From an uncultured Bacteroidota bacterium (GTDB lineage Bacteria; Bacteroidota; Bacteroidia; Chitinophagales; Chitinophagaceae), in assembly GCA_903839875.1 (NCBI GenBank), contig CAIMDZ010000142.1, positions 1 to 47,239 of the forward strand: 47,239 bases of DNA. The letters run 5' to 3'. This document shows, one piece after another, positions 33,428 through 41,685 of this stretch. Positions within the stretch are counted from its first letter, which is position 1. Every line of letters starts with the position of its first letter. The notes under the pieces are model-generated. The model saw only the letters and a program-made list of their open reading frames with translations. It did not search any database and was not told where the DNA came from. The position numbers and the translations under genes are program-made.

Positions 33428-36007
33428 ATGGCTAAAAAAACTAATAGTAAGAAAACAACCCCGCCGCCGGTTACTGAAGTAGCACCGGTCAATGTAGATA
33501 GAAAACGCCAGGTCAGGTTAGGATTTGGTATCTTTTTTATGTTGTCCGGCGTATATATATGTCTTTCAATTGTCAGCTATTTCTTTACATGGACTATAGA
33601 CCAGGATGCCATTATCGCTAAAACCGGCTCCTGGATTTTTTTACGAAATGATACACACCCGATTGCAAATATGGGTGGCCGGTTAGGTGCGGTACTCTCT
33701 CACATCCTTGTTTATAAAGGGGCTGGCATTGCCTCGCTTACTATTGGTTTGGTTGTAACTGCTATTGGGATACACCTCATCTACGGAAAAAAGGCCGTCC
33801 CGCTGCTCCGCTATCTTCGATGGCTATCCATACTATTATTATTAGTTGCCCCAATTACTACCTACCTCATACCTGTCAGCAGCTTTCCTTATGGCGGCGC
33901 GCTTGGCAATATAGCCATTGAATATCTGAGTGGTACTCCGCCTGAGTATAACAATGGTATTCTGGGTTATGTAGGCACCGGCTTGGTGCTGCTTTCCACC
34001 GTCCTGTTTTTTGTTTTTGTCATTTTCGCACTGGATATCCGGCCTTTCCTGAAACGGATGAGGGCACATGCCAGAAATATGGCTGCCTCTATGAAACCGG
34101 AACCTGTTTTCAATGAACCGGCAACAGGGTCAGAAACAGAATCTTCAACCGAAGCCGGAACAGAGCCGGTTATATTACCTGCTGATACCTATGCCAACCA
34201 GCTGAATCATGGCAGTGATGGCACTACTCCGGTAATTAATGATACCCGCACCAATAAAGAGTGGAACATGGGACTGGTTGAAAAAAAAACCCAGCCAAAT
34301 CCGGATTTGCCTGGTGGAGATAAAGATCAGGAGGATGAATCAGACGAGGAGGATGAAGAATTCAGAAAGTTCAGGGAAGAGCGGGAAGCCGGAGCTACGA
34401 AATCAAACCAACCGGATGATCTTGAATTTTCTTACGTGGTCAAACAGGTAGATGAACCTGCTGTGAAACATGGACACCATATATCCATTGCGGATAATGA
34501 ACCCTTTGCTCCCGAAGAAAGCCTCAGAAGTTATAAATACCCCACCCTCGACCTGCTGGAAGACCGTGTACAGGAAGCTATTTCATTAAATAAAGAAGAA
34601 CTGGAACGTAACAAAGACCAGATCATTAATACTTTGAAAAGCTTCGGGATCGAGATCAAAACCATCACTGCAACCGTTGGTCCTACGGTTACTTTGTACG
34701 AAGTGGTTCCTGCTGAAGGAGTCCGGATTTCAAAGATCAGGAACCTGGAAGACGACATTGCATTAAATCTCGCCGCTCTTGGTATCCGTATCATTGCGCC
34801 CATACCCGGCAAGGGCACCATAGGTATAGAAGTACCTAATGCCAATAAGCAAATAGTGTCTATGCGGGCAATGCTTTCGAGCGAAAAATTTGTAAATAAT
34901 AAAATGAGCCTGCCCATTGCCCTGGGCAAAAAAATAGATAATGAAAACTATATCGTTGACCTCACCACCATGCCCCATCTGCTTATGGCAGGCGCCACAG
35001 GGCAGGGAAAATCAGTGGGTATTAATGCTATCCTCGTTTCGCTGCTCTATAAAAAACACCCCTCACAATTAAAATTCGTTTTGATAGATCCTAAAAAAGT
35101 GGAGCTATCCGTTTACAGGAAGATCGAAAAACATTTTCTGGCCAAACTCCCGAATGAAAGTGAACCAATTATCACCGATACCAAAAAGGCGATCTACACA
35201 CTCAAAGCCCTCTGCGATGAAATGGATAACCGCTACGAATTATTGAAAGAAGCCGGTGCAAGAAACATAAAAGAATACAACGACAAAATTGTCAACCGCA
35301 AGATCAGGAATCCGCACGATCATAAATACCTGCCTTTTATTGTATTGGTTATTGATGAATTTGCAGATCTCATAATGACAGCCGGTAAAGAAGTAGAAAT
35401 GCCTATTGCACGTCTTGCGCAATTAGCACGTGCCGTAGGTATACATCTCATAATTGCTACCCAGCGGCCTTCCGTAAATGTGATCACAGGTACCATTAAG
35501 GCCAATTTCCCTGCCCGTATAGCGTTCAAGGTTTCAGCCAAAGTGGATTCCCGCACCATACTTGATGCCGGTGGCGCTGAACAATTGATAGGCCGCGGAG
35601 ATATGCTTGTGTCTCATGGCAGCGAGCTACTCCGCCTCCAATGCGCATTTGTTGACACACCTGAAGTAGAAGAAATTGTTAATTTTATCGGCGACCAGCG
35701 TGGCTATCCCACTGCTCATCCGCTCCCCGAACCTGAGATGGATGATGAGGATGGTGGCAGCAAAGCGGTAGACCTCAGAAACCGCGATAAATTATTCGAC
35801 GACTGCGCCAGGCTCGTTGTACAGATGCAATCCGGCTCCACTTCCAACCTCCAGCGCAGGCTCAATCTGGGCTACAATCGCGCAGGCCGTATTATGGATC
35901 AGCTCGAAGCCGCAGGGGTTGTCGGCCCCGCAAATGGCAGCAAACCCAGAGAGGTATATTTTAAAACAGAATCCGAGTTGGACCAGTTTTTGCATTCTTT
36001 GAATTAA
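33428..36007 (+). CDS. ftsK: DNA translocase FtsK
   Basis: 859 residues. A short basic tail is followed by four membrane segments (about 30-50, 90-115, 130-148, 175-200), an acidic linker (about 215-370, with a run of D/E near 300), then the alpha/beta motor. Walker A GATGQGKS is at about 522-529, Walker B VLVIDEFAD at about 639-647, and ATQRPSVNVITG follows. The C-terminal gamma winged helix (RRLNLGYNRAGRIMDQLE, about 810-830) reads the polar KOPS-like sequences. FtsK pumps chromosome dimers through the septum and activates XerCD. It is followed by a lolA-like gene 57 bp away, a pairing common in Bacteroidota. Confidence 0.96.
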   Translation: MAKKTNSKKTTPPPVTEVAPVNVDRKRQVRLGFGIFFMLSGVYICLSIVSYFFTWTIDQDAIIAKTGSWIFLRNDTHPIANMGGRLGAVLSHILVYKGAGIASLTIGLVVTAIGIHLIYGKKAVPLLRYLRWLSILLLLVAPITTYLIPVSSFPYGGALGNIAIEYLSGTPPEYNNGILGYVGTGLVLLSTVLFFVFVIFALDIRPFLKRMRAHARNMAASMKPEPVFNEPATGSETESSTEAGTEPVILPADTYANQLNHGSDGTTPVINDTRTNKEWNMGLVEKKTQPNPDLPGGDKDQEDESDEEDEEFRKFREEREAGATKSNQPDDLEFSYVVKQVDEPAVKHGHHISIADNEPFAPEESLRSYKYPTLDLLEDRVQEAISLNKEELERNKDQIINTLKSFGIEIKTITATVGPTVTLYEVVPAEGVRISKIRNLEDDIALNLAALGIRIIAPIPGKGTIGIEVPNANKQIVSMRAMLSSEKFVNNKMSLPIALGKKIDNENYIVDLTTMPHLLMAGATGQGKSVGINAILVSLLYKKHPSQLKFVLIDPKKVELSVYRKIEKHFLAKLPNESEPIITDTKKAIYTLKALCDEMDNRYELLKEAGARNIKEYNDKIVNRKIRNPHDHKYLPFIVLVIDEFADLIMTAGKEVEMPIARLAQLARAVGIHLIIATQRPSVNVITGTIKANFPARIAFKVSAKVDSRTILDAGGAEQLIGRGDMLVSHGSELLRLQCAFVDTPEVEEIVNFIGDQRGYPTAHPLPEPEMDDEDGGSKAVDLRNRDKLFDDCARLVVQMQSGSTSNLQRRLNLGYNRAGRIMDQLEAAGVVGPANGSKPREVYFKTESELDQFLHSLN

Positions 36008-36064
36008 CTTCGCGCCATTAAAAAAAATTCCCTTTGAGGAATATTTTATATTAAGCAAATAAGC

Positions 36065-36718
36065 ATGAGAAAATTATTGACAGTATCCGCATTCGTTTTT
36101 AGCCTGGCTATTCAGCCTGTTATCGCTCAAAATGATGCCAAAGCTAAATCCGTATTGGATGCGGTAAGCAAAAAAGTGAACAGCCTTAAATCTTTAAAAG
36201 CCAATTTTACTTTTACCCTCACAGGCGGTAAAAGTGGTAATGTTAAGGATTCAAAAAAAGGAAACATTACCCTAAAAGGACAAAAATATCACCTCCTCCT
36301 CAGCGGCCAGGAAATAATCTGCGACACCAAAACCATCTGGACCTATAATAAAGATGCCAAAGAAGTACAGATCACCAATTACAACCCTTCCGAACAATCC
36401 CTTTCCCCTGCAAAACTCCTCACCAATTTCTACGATAAAGAATATAAATACGCCTACAAGGGCGAAAGAAAAGAAAATGGCAAGAACTGCGATGTGATTG
36501 AGTTAACCCCAGCAGACGCCACCAAAAAAATACAGAAAGTAGAACTGCTTATTGATAAATCCGCATCAATGATCTCAGGTGGTAAATACTGGGAAAAGAA
36601 CGGAAACGTTTACCAGTGGACAGTAAGCAACTACGCCCCCAATACCAGCATCCCCGACGATTTCTTCACCTGGAATCCAAAAGACCATCCCGGCGTAGAA
36701 GTAGTTGACCTGCGATAA
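36065..36718 (+). CDS. lolA: LolA-like outer membrane lipoprotein carrier
   Basis: 217 residues with signal peptide 1-21 (ending QPVIAQ). The mature part shows the LolA half-barrel pattern: a first helix VLDAVSKKVNSLKSLKANF, strands with KGNITLKGQKYHLLLSGQEI, and ICDTKTIWTYNKDAKEVQI, the conserved 'D-x-x-x-x-W-x-Y-x-x' region. Periplasmic LolA carries lipoproteins from the LolCDE complex to the outer membrane. Bacteroidota lack a clear LolB and have divergent LolA, as here. It is the second gene of the ftsK unit. Confidence 0.85.
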   Translation: MRKLLTVSAFVFSLAIQPVIAQNDAKAKSVLDAVSKKVNSLKSLKANFTFTLTGGKSGNVKDSKKGNITLKGQKYHLLLSGQEIICDTKTIWTYNKDAKEVQITNYNPSEQSLSPAKLLTNFYDKEYKYAYKGERKENGKNCDVIELTPADATKKIQKVELLIDKSASMISGGKYWEKNGNVYQWTVSNYAPNTSIPDDFFTWNPKDHPGVEVVDLR

Positions 36719-36738
36719 CGCTCTTTCTATAAAAATTG

Positions 36739-36811
36739 TAGATCGCAAAATTTTGCGTCTATTTTTTTAGCAGTATTTTGTAGAGACGCAATGCATTGCG
36801 TCTCTACAAAA
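36739..36811. repeat. Two neighbouring palindromes, the second a perfect 36-bp one
   Basis: At 36776-36811 arms TTTTGTAGAGACGCAATG and CATTGCGTCTCTACAAAA are exact reverse complements with no loop. At 36739-36761 a degenerate relative (TAGATCGCAAAA / TTTTGCGTCTA, one bulged base) precedes it. The shared core GTAGA-N-CGCAA marks them as copies of one dispersed palindromic repeat. They lie between convergent lolA and fabD and probably serve as a two-way terminator. Confidence 0.75.
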
Positions 36812-36816
36812 CGGCG

Positions 36817-37698
36817 TTAATTAATCCCGTCGGTTAAAACATCCTTCGCTATTTTCTTCACCAATCCCTGCAGCACACTCCCAGGCCCCACTTCAGTAAA
36901 ATGCGTTGCCCCGTTTGCCACCATCTTCTGCACTGTCTGTGTCCACCGCACCGGTGAAGTAAGCTGATTGATGAGGTTCTGTTTGATCATCCCGGGATCA
37001 ATGTATGGGTGAGCATCCACATTCTGGTACACCGGACACGCAGGGTTCCCGAAATGAGTAGCCGCAATGGCTTCTTCCAGTTCAGCCCGTGCAGGCTCCA
37101 TTAGCGGTGAATGAAACGCGCCACCCACTTGTAATACCAGCGCGCGTTTGGCACCAGCGGCCTTCAGTTTTTCGCACGCCAGCTTAATGCCTTCAATACT
37201 CCCGCTGATCACAAGTTGTCCGGGGCAATTATAGTTAGCCGCAACAACCACCTCATCTGTAAACCCATGGCATATCTCCTCCACTCTTACATCATCCAGC
37301 CCTATTACTGCCGCCATAGTCGAAGGATTTATTTCACAGGCACGCTGCATTGCAGAAGCACGCTTGGCAACCAGCCGCAACCCATCCTCATACGAAAGTA
37401 CCTTATTAGCCACCAGTGCAGAAAACTCCCCCAGCGAATGCCCCGCAACCATATTTGGAATCAGATCAGGAGTAGTTTCAAACAAGATCACGGAATGAAG
37501 AAAGATGGCGGGCTGTGTAACATTGGTCTGCTTCAGTTGTTCATCCGTTCCATTAAACATGATATCAGTTATCCGAAAACCTAATAGCTCATTTGCCTGT
37601 TCAAAATATTCCCTGGCAAGCGTACTTTCATCATAAAGTTTCTTACCCATTCCCGGAAATTGCGCACCCTGCCCCGGGAAAATATATGCATGTTTCAT
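36817..37698 (-). CDS. fabD: Malonyl-CoA:ACP transacylase FabD
   Basis: 293 residues. It moves malonyl from CoA to acyl carrier protein for fatty acid elongation. Visible signatures: FPGQGAQFPGMGK (7-19), the nucleophile elbow GHSLGEFSAL with Ser88, AANYNCPGQLVISG (153-166) and GGAFHSPLM with His196, completing the catalytic pair. Length and order match the family. It is monocistronic here, with a -7 element 19 bp upstream; the lolA gene converges on it across a palindrome. Confidence 0.96.
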   Translation of the reverse strand: MKHAYIFPGQGAQFPGMGKKLYDESTLAREYFEQANELLGFRITDIMFNGTDEQLKQTNVTQPAIFLHSVILFETTPDLIPNMVAGHSLGEFSALVANKVLSYEDGLRLVAKRASAMQRACEINPSTMAAVIGLDDVRVEEICHGFTDEVVVAANYNCPGQLVISGSIEGIKLACEKLKAAGAKRALVLQVGGAFHSPLMEPARAELEEAIAATHFGNPACPVYQNVDAHPYIDPGMIKQNLINQLTSPVRWTQTVQKMVANGATHFTEVGPGSVLQGLVKKIAKDVLTDGIN

Positions 37699-37716
37699 TT
37701 AGTTTGTTTTAGTGCG

Positions 37717-37724
37717 CAAAAATA
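37717..37724 (-). promoter_or_regulatory. -7 promoter element of fabD
   Basis: The minus strand reads TATTTTTG (TAnnTTTG), 19 bp before the fabD ATG at 37698. No clean TTTG at -33. Confidence 0.45.
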
Positions 37725-37727
37725 GGC

Positions 37728-37766
37728 GATAAGTTGACATGTTGAATCGTTGACAAGTTGATAGGT
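37728..37766. repeat. Short TTGATAGG-type array (copy 2, opposite orientation)
   Basis: The + strand shows AAGTTGACATGTTGAATCG followed by TTGACAAGTTGATAGG. This is a few degenerate units of the same 8-bp repeat seen elsewhere, here with the TTGATAGG strand on top. It lies between fabD and the four-helix-bundle gene. Confidence 0.6.
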
Positions 37767-37798
37767 CGTAATGATGTTGGTTTATCAACCCAGGTCAT

Positions 37799-38188
37799 TT
37801 ACTTTTTATCACCTCCGGCATTCCTGAGAAAAGTGATATACCCATTTAATAATTTTTCAACCCCAGTCAATTTCTCTTCAAATTTCTTTAGTGTTTCGGA
37901 ATCAATGTACTTACAATCGAACGCGTCTATCAAATGGTTGAGTGTTTCTGTAAGAGAACCACGTGCCTGGACGCAAAAATGCAGTTGGTCTTTGTAAGTA
38001 AACCTACCATGACCCTCCGAAATATCGCTGCAAACAGATCTGATTGAACGTTTCACCTGGCTGGTTAATTCATACTTTTCATAGTCTGGGAAATCCTTAA
38101 TCACCATGTAGATATCAAGTTTCAAAGCCCGCGCCTGTTTCCACACAATCAAGTCTGTAAATCTTTGATGAGCATTTGATTCACTCAT
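37799..38188 (-). CDS. Four-helix-bundle protein (23S rRNA intervening-sequence family)
   Basis: 129 residues of mostly helix. Motifs of the S23/IVS family are clear: FTDLIVWKQARALKLDIY (10-27), FPDYEKYELTSQVKRSIRSV (33-52, the F-P-x-x-E-x-x-x-L-x-x-Q-x-x-R-A/S signature), SDISEGHGR (54-62) and GSLTETLNHLIDA (77-89). Despite the name, these proteins occur widely outside rRNA genes in Bacteroidota and their role is unknown; a pentameric RNA- or DNA-binding bundle is suggested in the family. It is flanked on both sides by CCTATCAA-type repeats, consistent with a recently acquired cassette. Confidence 0.9.
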   Translation of the reverse strand: MSESNAHQRFTDLIVWKQARALKLDIYMVIKDFPDYEKYELTSQVKRSIRSVCSDISEGHGRFTYKDQLHFCVQARGSLTETLNHLIDAFDCKYIDSETLKKFEEKLTGVEKLLNGYITFLRNAGGDKK

Positions 38189-38206
38189 AAAATATTATTT
38201 TTAGTT

Positions 38207-38275
38207 TCAACCTATCAACTAATCAACCTATCAACTAATCAACTAATCAACCTATCAACTATTCAACCTATCAAC
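38207..38275. repeat. CCTATCAA array (copy 3), overlapping the 3' end of the YciO/Sua5 gene
   Basis: About eight units alternating CCTATCAA and CTAATCAA. The final units run into the neighbouring coding region: the minus strand of the repeat reads TTG ATA GGT TGA, giving the last three residues and the stop of the YciO/Sua5 protein. Confidence 0.85.
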
Positions 38276-38883
38276 GTACTATAAGCCCCAGCTCCTTCCC
38301 TTATCAATTCAGGCGCTCCGCTGGTACAATCAATAATTGTAGAAGAAATAACATTTCCGATACCACCATCTATTACCAGGTCCACTACATTACCAAATTG
38401 CTCATACATCAATTCGGGGTCAGTGTAATATTCAATATCCCCATCCATGGGCAGCGATGCGCTCATCAGCGGGTGCCCAAGCTCATTCACAATTTCGTGG
38501 CATATTTTATTGTCAGGCACACGTATCCCTACTGTATCTTTCCTGGTTTTTAATTGCTTTGGCACCTGCCTGCTTGCCTCAAGAATAAAGGTATAAGGCC
38601 CCGGCAAAGCCGCCTTCAGCAACCTGAAAATGGGTGTATCAACACTTCTGGCGTAGTCGCTCAGATGGCTTAAGTCTGAACATATAAAGGAGAACTGTGC
38701 CTTTTTAAGGTCAATTTTCTTTATCCGCGCTATCCGCGCAATAGCATCCGCATTATATATATCGCAACCAATACCATAAATGGTATCAGTAGGATAAATA
38801 ATGACCCCACCCTTCCGCAAACATTCCACTACCTGACTTATAAGCCTGGACTGTGGATTGTCTGGATGGATGTGCAGCAGCAT
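38263..38883 (-). CDS. YciO/YrdC/Sua5-family protein (threonylcarbamoyl-AMP synthase type)
   Basis: 206 residues. The single YrdC domain shows GGVIIYPTDTIYGIGCDI (25-42), RIKKIDLKKAQFSFICSDL (52-70; classic members have K-R-x-x-x-x-P-L here), LPGPYTFIL (93-101, the P-G-P/x-T signature) and TVGIRVPD (116-123). True Sua5 makes threonylcarbamoyl-AMP for tRNA t6A37; the YciO subgroup is shorter and its function is less certain. The deviation in the K-R-x-x-x-P motif favours YciO. The C-terminal residues LIG and stop come from an intergenic repeat array. Confidence 0.85.
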   Translation of the reverse strand: MLLHIHPDNPQSRLISQVVECLRKGGVIIYPTDTIYGIGCDIYNADAIARIARIKKIDLKKAQFSFICSDLSHLSDYARSVDTPIFRLLKAALPGPYTFILEASRQVPKQLKTRKDTVGIRVPDNKICHEIVNELGHPLMSASLPMDGDIEYYTDPELMYEQFGNVVDLVIDGGIGNVISSTIIDCTSGAPELIREGAGAYSTLIG

Positions 38884-39011
38884 ACTGAATTTTGGTTAAA
38901 GTTAAACAATCCCTTCCTATAACTATATGTACTCTTTAATGTAGTTTTACACCCGACTACAAAATGACTGGCAACTTTTTGCTTTTCACTTTTAACTTTT
39001 GACTTAATAGC

Positions 39012-39845
39012 ATGTTCTCAATCATCATCCCTACATGGAATAACCTCGCCTTTGTAAAACTGTGTGTGGAAAGCATCCGTAAAAACTCAGCCTTCCCCCA
39101 CCAGGTCATCCTGCACATCAACGACGGCAGCGATGGTACCCTGCAATGGGCAAAAGAACAAAACCTCGACTATACCCGCTCCCCCGGCAATGTTGGCATC
39201 TGCATAGCGGTAAACGAAGCAGGTGGCCTGGCAAAAATGGACTATGTGGTGTACATGAACGACGATATGTATGTCTGTCCGCAATGGGATACCCACCTGG
39301 TTGATGAGATAAAAAAGCTGGATACCGACAACTTCATGTTTTCAGCCACCATGATCGAACCGGTTGATCACAATAATGCATGTGTGCTGGTTAAGGATTA
39401 TGGCACCAGTATTGAGGCATTTGAGGAAGAACAACTCCTCAAAGAATGTAACACCTTTGATAAACAAGACTGGACAGGCGCCACCTGGCCCCCCACCCTC
39501 GTTCATCGCAAGTACTGGCTCATCACAGGTGGCTACAGCATAGAACTAAGCCCCGGCGTCAGCAGCGATGACGATTTCTCCATGAAGATGTGGTTTGCAG
39601 GATGCAGGGTGTTCAAAGGGGTAGGCAAAAGCCGGGTGTATCACTTTCAGTCCAAGTCTACCCTGCGGATAAAGAAAAACAATGGCCGTAAACAATTTCT
39701 CATGAAATGGGGCATCAACCAGAGTACGTTCAGCAAACTCTATATCCGCCGCGGCACCCCATACACAGGTGCACTTACCGACCCCGACCCCTCAAAAATG
39801 AAGTGGGAAACCTTACGTGCCTGGGCCAAAAGAAAGATCATGTAA
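39012..39845 (+). CDS. Family 2 glycosyltransferase
   Basis: 277 residues with a GT-A fold: SIIIPTWNNLAFVKLCVESI (3-22), ILHINDGSDG (33-42) and YVVYMNDDMYV (78-88), where the NDD serves as the metal-binding DxD equivalent; further on are WTGATWPPTLVHRKYW and GGYSIELSPGVSSDDDFSMK (acceptor-side acidic motif). It has no membrane segment. It probably adds a sugar to a surface glycan or glycolipid; the sugar and acceptor cannot be deduced. It stands alone, with an ACTTTTAACTTTTGACTT-like simple sequence just upstream (38970-39005). Confidence 0.9.
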   Translation: MFSIIIPTWNNLAFVKLCVESIRKNSAFPHQVILHINDGSDGTLQWAKEQNLDYTRSPGNVGICIAVNEAGGLAKMDYVVYMNDDMYVCPQWDTHLVDEIKKLDTDNFMFSATMIEPVDHNNACVLVKDYGTSIEAFEEEQLLKECNTFDKQDWTGATWPPTLVHRKYWLITGGYSIELSPGVSSDDDFSMKMWFAGCRVFKGVGKSRVYHFQSKSTLRIKKNNGRKQFLMKWGINQSTFSKLYIRRGTPYTGALTDPDPSKMKWETLRAWAKRKIM

Positions 39846-39935
39846 CTTTGTACACGGAACTCAGCACCACCAGAATGGGGCAAAATCCTATAGCGTAGCA
39901 CATCGCCCATCGTGATATCCCCGACAAATAAAAAA

Positions 39936-39955
39936 GGGACACGTTACCACGTCCC
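39936..39955 (-). terminator. Rho-independent terminator of the 39979 gene
   Basis: On the minus strand GGGACGTG-GTAA-CGTGTCCC forms an 8-bp stem (two G-T pairs) followed by TTTTTTATTT. It lies 24 bp after the stop of the secreted hypothetical gene. Confidence 0.8.
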
Positions 39956-39978
39956 TCACTAAAATTGTTTTGCAAAAC

Positions 39979-40440
39979 CTACTCCGCCTCATACTGGAAT
40001 ACGTATGCGTTCTGGTCTATGTTCACCAGTTGATACTTCAGGTAGCTAAGCACCCAGATTCTTCTTTTTAAATCCCACTTAATTACAATTGTGCCCTTCA
40101 GCGCGCCGGTAATGGTCCCCTCACTGTAAATAGGGGCAACGGTATATATCAGGTTAAGGCAGTCTTTGCGCAGCGGTGTAGGCCTTGCCCTTACCAGGTC
40201 CATTGCTTCTTTCTTTGCGGTAGTCAATGCAATTGGTTGCTCAGGTGCGATAACACCTGCTTTATAGAATTTTGGCGCCAGGTGAAATTCTATATTGTCT
40301 GCCGGTGCATTGCCGGCATCCTCGAAACTTTTGTCAAATTGTACGGTATCCTTCGGCGATTTCCCTTGTCCGAATGATGAAAATGCGCCCAGGCACAGTG
40401 CCGCCAGCATGATCATGGTTTTTTTCATGTACGATCTCAT
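39979..40440 (-). CDS. Secreted hypothetical protein (153 aa)
   Basis: Signal peptide at residues 1-24 (KKTMIMLAALCLGAFSSFGQ; a start at the internal MKK, 40428, is equally good). The mature part of about 128 residues has no Cys pairs apart from one Cys (LRKDCLNLIY) and ends in a strand-rich segment (TIVIKWDLKRRIWVLSYLKY). I do not recognise a family. It has its own -7 element and terminator, so it is monocistronic and probably periplasmic or outer-membrane associated. Confidence 0.7.
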   Translation of the reverse strand: MRSYMKKTMIMLAALCLGAFSSFGQGKSPKDTVQFDKSFEDAGNAPADNIEFHLAPKFYKAGVIAPEQPIALTTAKKEAMDLVRARPTPLRKDCLNLIYTVAPIYSEGTITGALKGTIVIKWDLKRRIWVLSYLKYQLVNIDQNAYVFQYEAE

Positions 40441-40531
40441 TTAATGGTTAATAATTGATTATTATTTAAGTTTGTGGGGTTTATTAACCTGGTGCTGCGG
40501 TACAATTTCTTTCCCTTTTCTCAGGCTCTGT

Positions 40532-40539
40532 CAAAGATA
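40532..40539 (-). promoter_or_regulatory. -7 promoter element of the secreted hypothetical gene
   Basis: The minus strand reads TATCTTTG (TAnnTTTG), 92 bp before the ATG at 40440, implying a leader of about 85 nt. -33 TTTG is not evident. Confidence 0.45.
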
Positions 40540-40622
40540 AGGAATGTATTCATTACAATAACAGTTGGTTAACTTTCTTAACAATTATACAAAACGATAA
40601 TAAAAGAACTGAAAATAGCTTA

Positions 40623-41294
40623 TTACAATATCGGGGTACCCCGGGGTTTCCAAACCTTTCTTTTCTGAAGCCATTTATTCCCCTTATACGTCAGCCATGA
40701 GCTCCCGGCGCCAATAATAGCGCCTGCCAGCACATCAGATGGATAATGCACACCAAGGTCCACCCTTGAGTAACCTACCGCCGATGCCCATAAATAGGAA
40801 GGCACGATTACATACCACTTTGGATAGCACATACTTAGCGATGTAGCCGTACAAAAAGCAAACGATGCATGTCCCGATGGAAACGACTGGTCGCCGTAAG
40901 TTTCATAAGGCTGCAGGTCCGGGTATTTGGTAAAGGGTCTCGGGCGGTTAACCGCATATTTTAGCCCAAAAGTGATGACTCCGGCAACTGCAAATCCGGC
41001 AACTGTTTGTAAACTATTCATAATGGCAGTGTGATCATGGTGCGTGTACCCCCATATCAGTTCACCTGCCGGTACGGCTATCGAAACCGGGTAATCAAAA
41101 GTAGTAATCCCTTTCATCAACCCATCCAGGCTCCTGTTCCTGTGCAGGTTAATGTCTCTCAGCAGATCAATATCCATGTTCTGTCCTCTCCCCGAAAACG
41201 GGAACAGCAAAATAAAAACCACCAAAAACCGGTATCCGGAATATTTGAACCTCACCCCGTAAAAATAATCAAAAACCCCAATCAACCTACCCAT
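40623..41294 (-). CDS. PAP2-family membrane phosphatase
   Basis: 223 residues. An N-terminal hydrophobic segment (RFLVVFILLFPFSG) may be a signal anchor, followed by further membrane segments. The three-part PAP2 active site is intact: KYAVNRPRP (112-120), FPSGHASFAF (138-147, with the catalytic His) and SRVDLGVHYPSDVLAG (176-191). Such enzymes dephosphorylate lipid pyrophosphates (undecaprenyl-PP, phosphatidate, phosphatidylglycerol phosphate) or lipid A at the membrane's outer face; the substrate here is unknown. The start at 41294 leaves a non-canonical but hydrophobic lead. Confidence 0.9.
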   Translation of the reverse strand: MGRLIGVFDYFYGVRFKYSGYRFLVVFILLFPFSGRGQNMDIDLLRDINLHRNRSLDGLMKGITTFDYPVSIAVPAGELIWGYTHHDHTAIMNSLQTVAGFAVAGVITFGLKYAVNRPRPFTKYPDLQPYETYGDQSFPSGHASFAFCTATSLSMCYPKWYVIVPSYLWASAVGYSRVDLGVHYPSDVLAGAIIGAGSSWLTYKGNKWLQKRKVWKPRGTPIL

Positions 41295-41410
41295 TGTCCG
41301 CCATAGCTTTTTATCAACCGCCGAAGCCTTTCGGCATAGGAAGTAGCGAAGGTGGAAACCTGCAATCCAGTGCCCAACCTAACAATAGTCATCATAGCCT
41401 CGCCGAAGGA

Positions 41411-41592
41411 CAACCTATCAACCTATCAACCTATCAACTAATCTACCTATCAACCTATCAGCTAATCTACCTATCAACCTATCAACTAATCAACTAATCA
41501 ACCTATCAACCTATCAACCTATCAACCTATCAACCTATCAACGTATCAACCTATCAACTTATCTACCTGTCAACCTGTCAACTTATCAACCA
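41411..41592. repeat. CCTATCAA array (copy 4, largest)
   Basis: About 22 tandem 8-bp units over 182 bp, mostly CCTATCAA with variants CTAATCTA, CTATCAGC, CGTATCAA, CTTATCTA and CTGTCAAC. It fills the middle of the gap between the divergent PAP2 and sugar dehydrogenase genes (41295-41685). The first 110 bp of that gap hold a short palindromic piece (GAAGCCTTTCGGC near 41323) and no gene. Confidence 0.9.
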
Positions 41593-41685
41593 ATCCCTGG
41601 CATACTCCACAACAAATCACCCAATCACCCCTGTTAACATACTATAACCCAAATTAATGCGTTTAATACATTTCAAAGCAATACT

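Noticed and set aside
41411-41592. CRISPR array
   Set aside because: The unit is 8 bp in direct tandem without spacers, and no cas gene is nearby.
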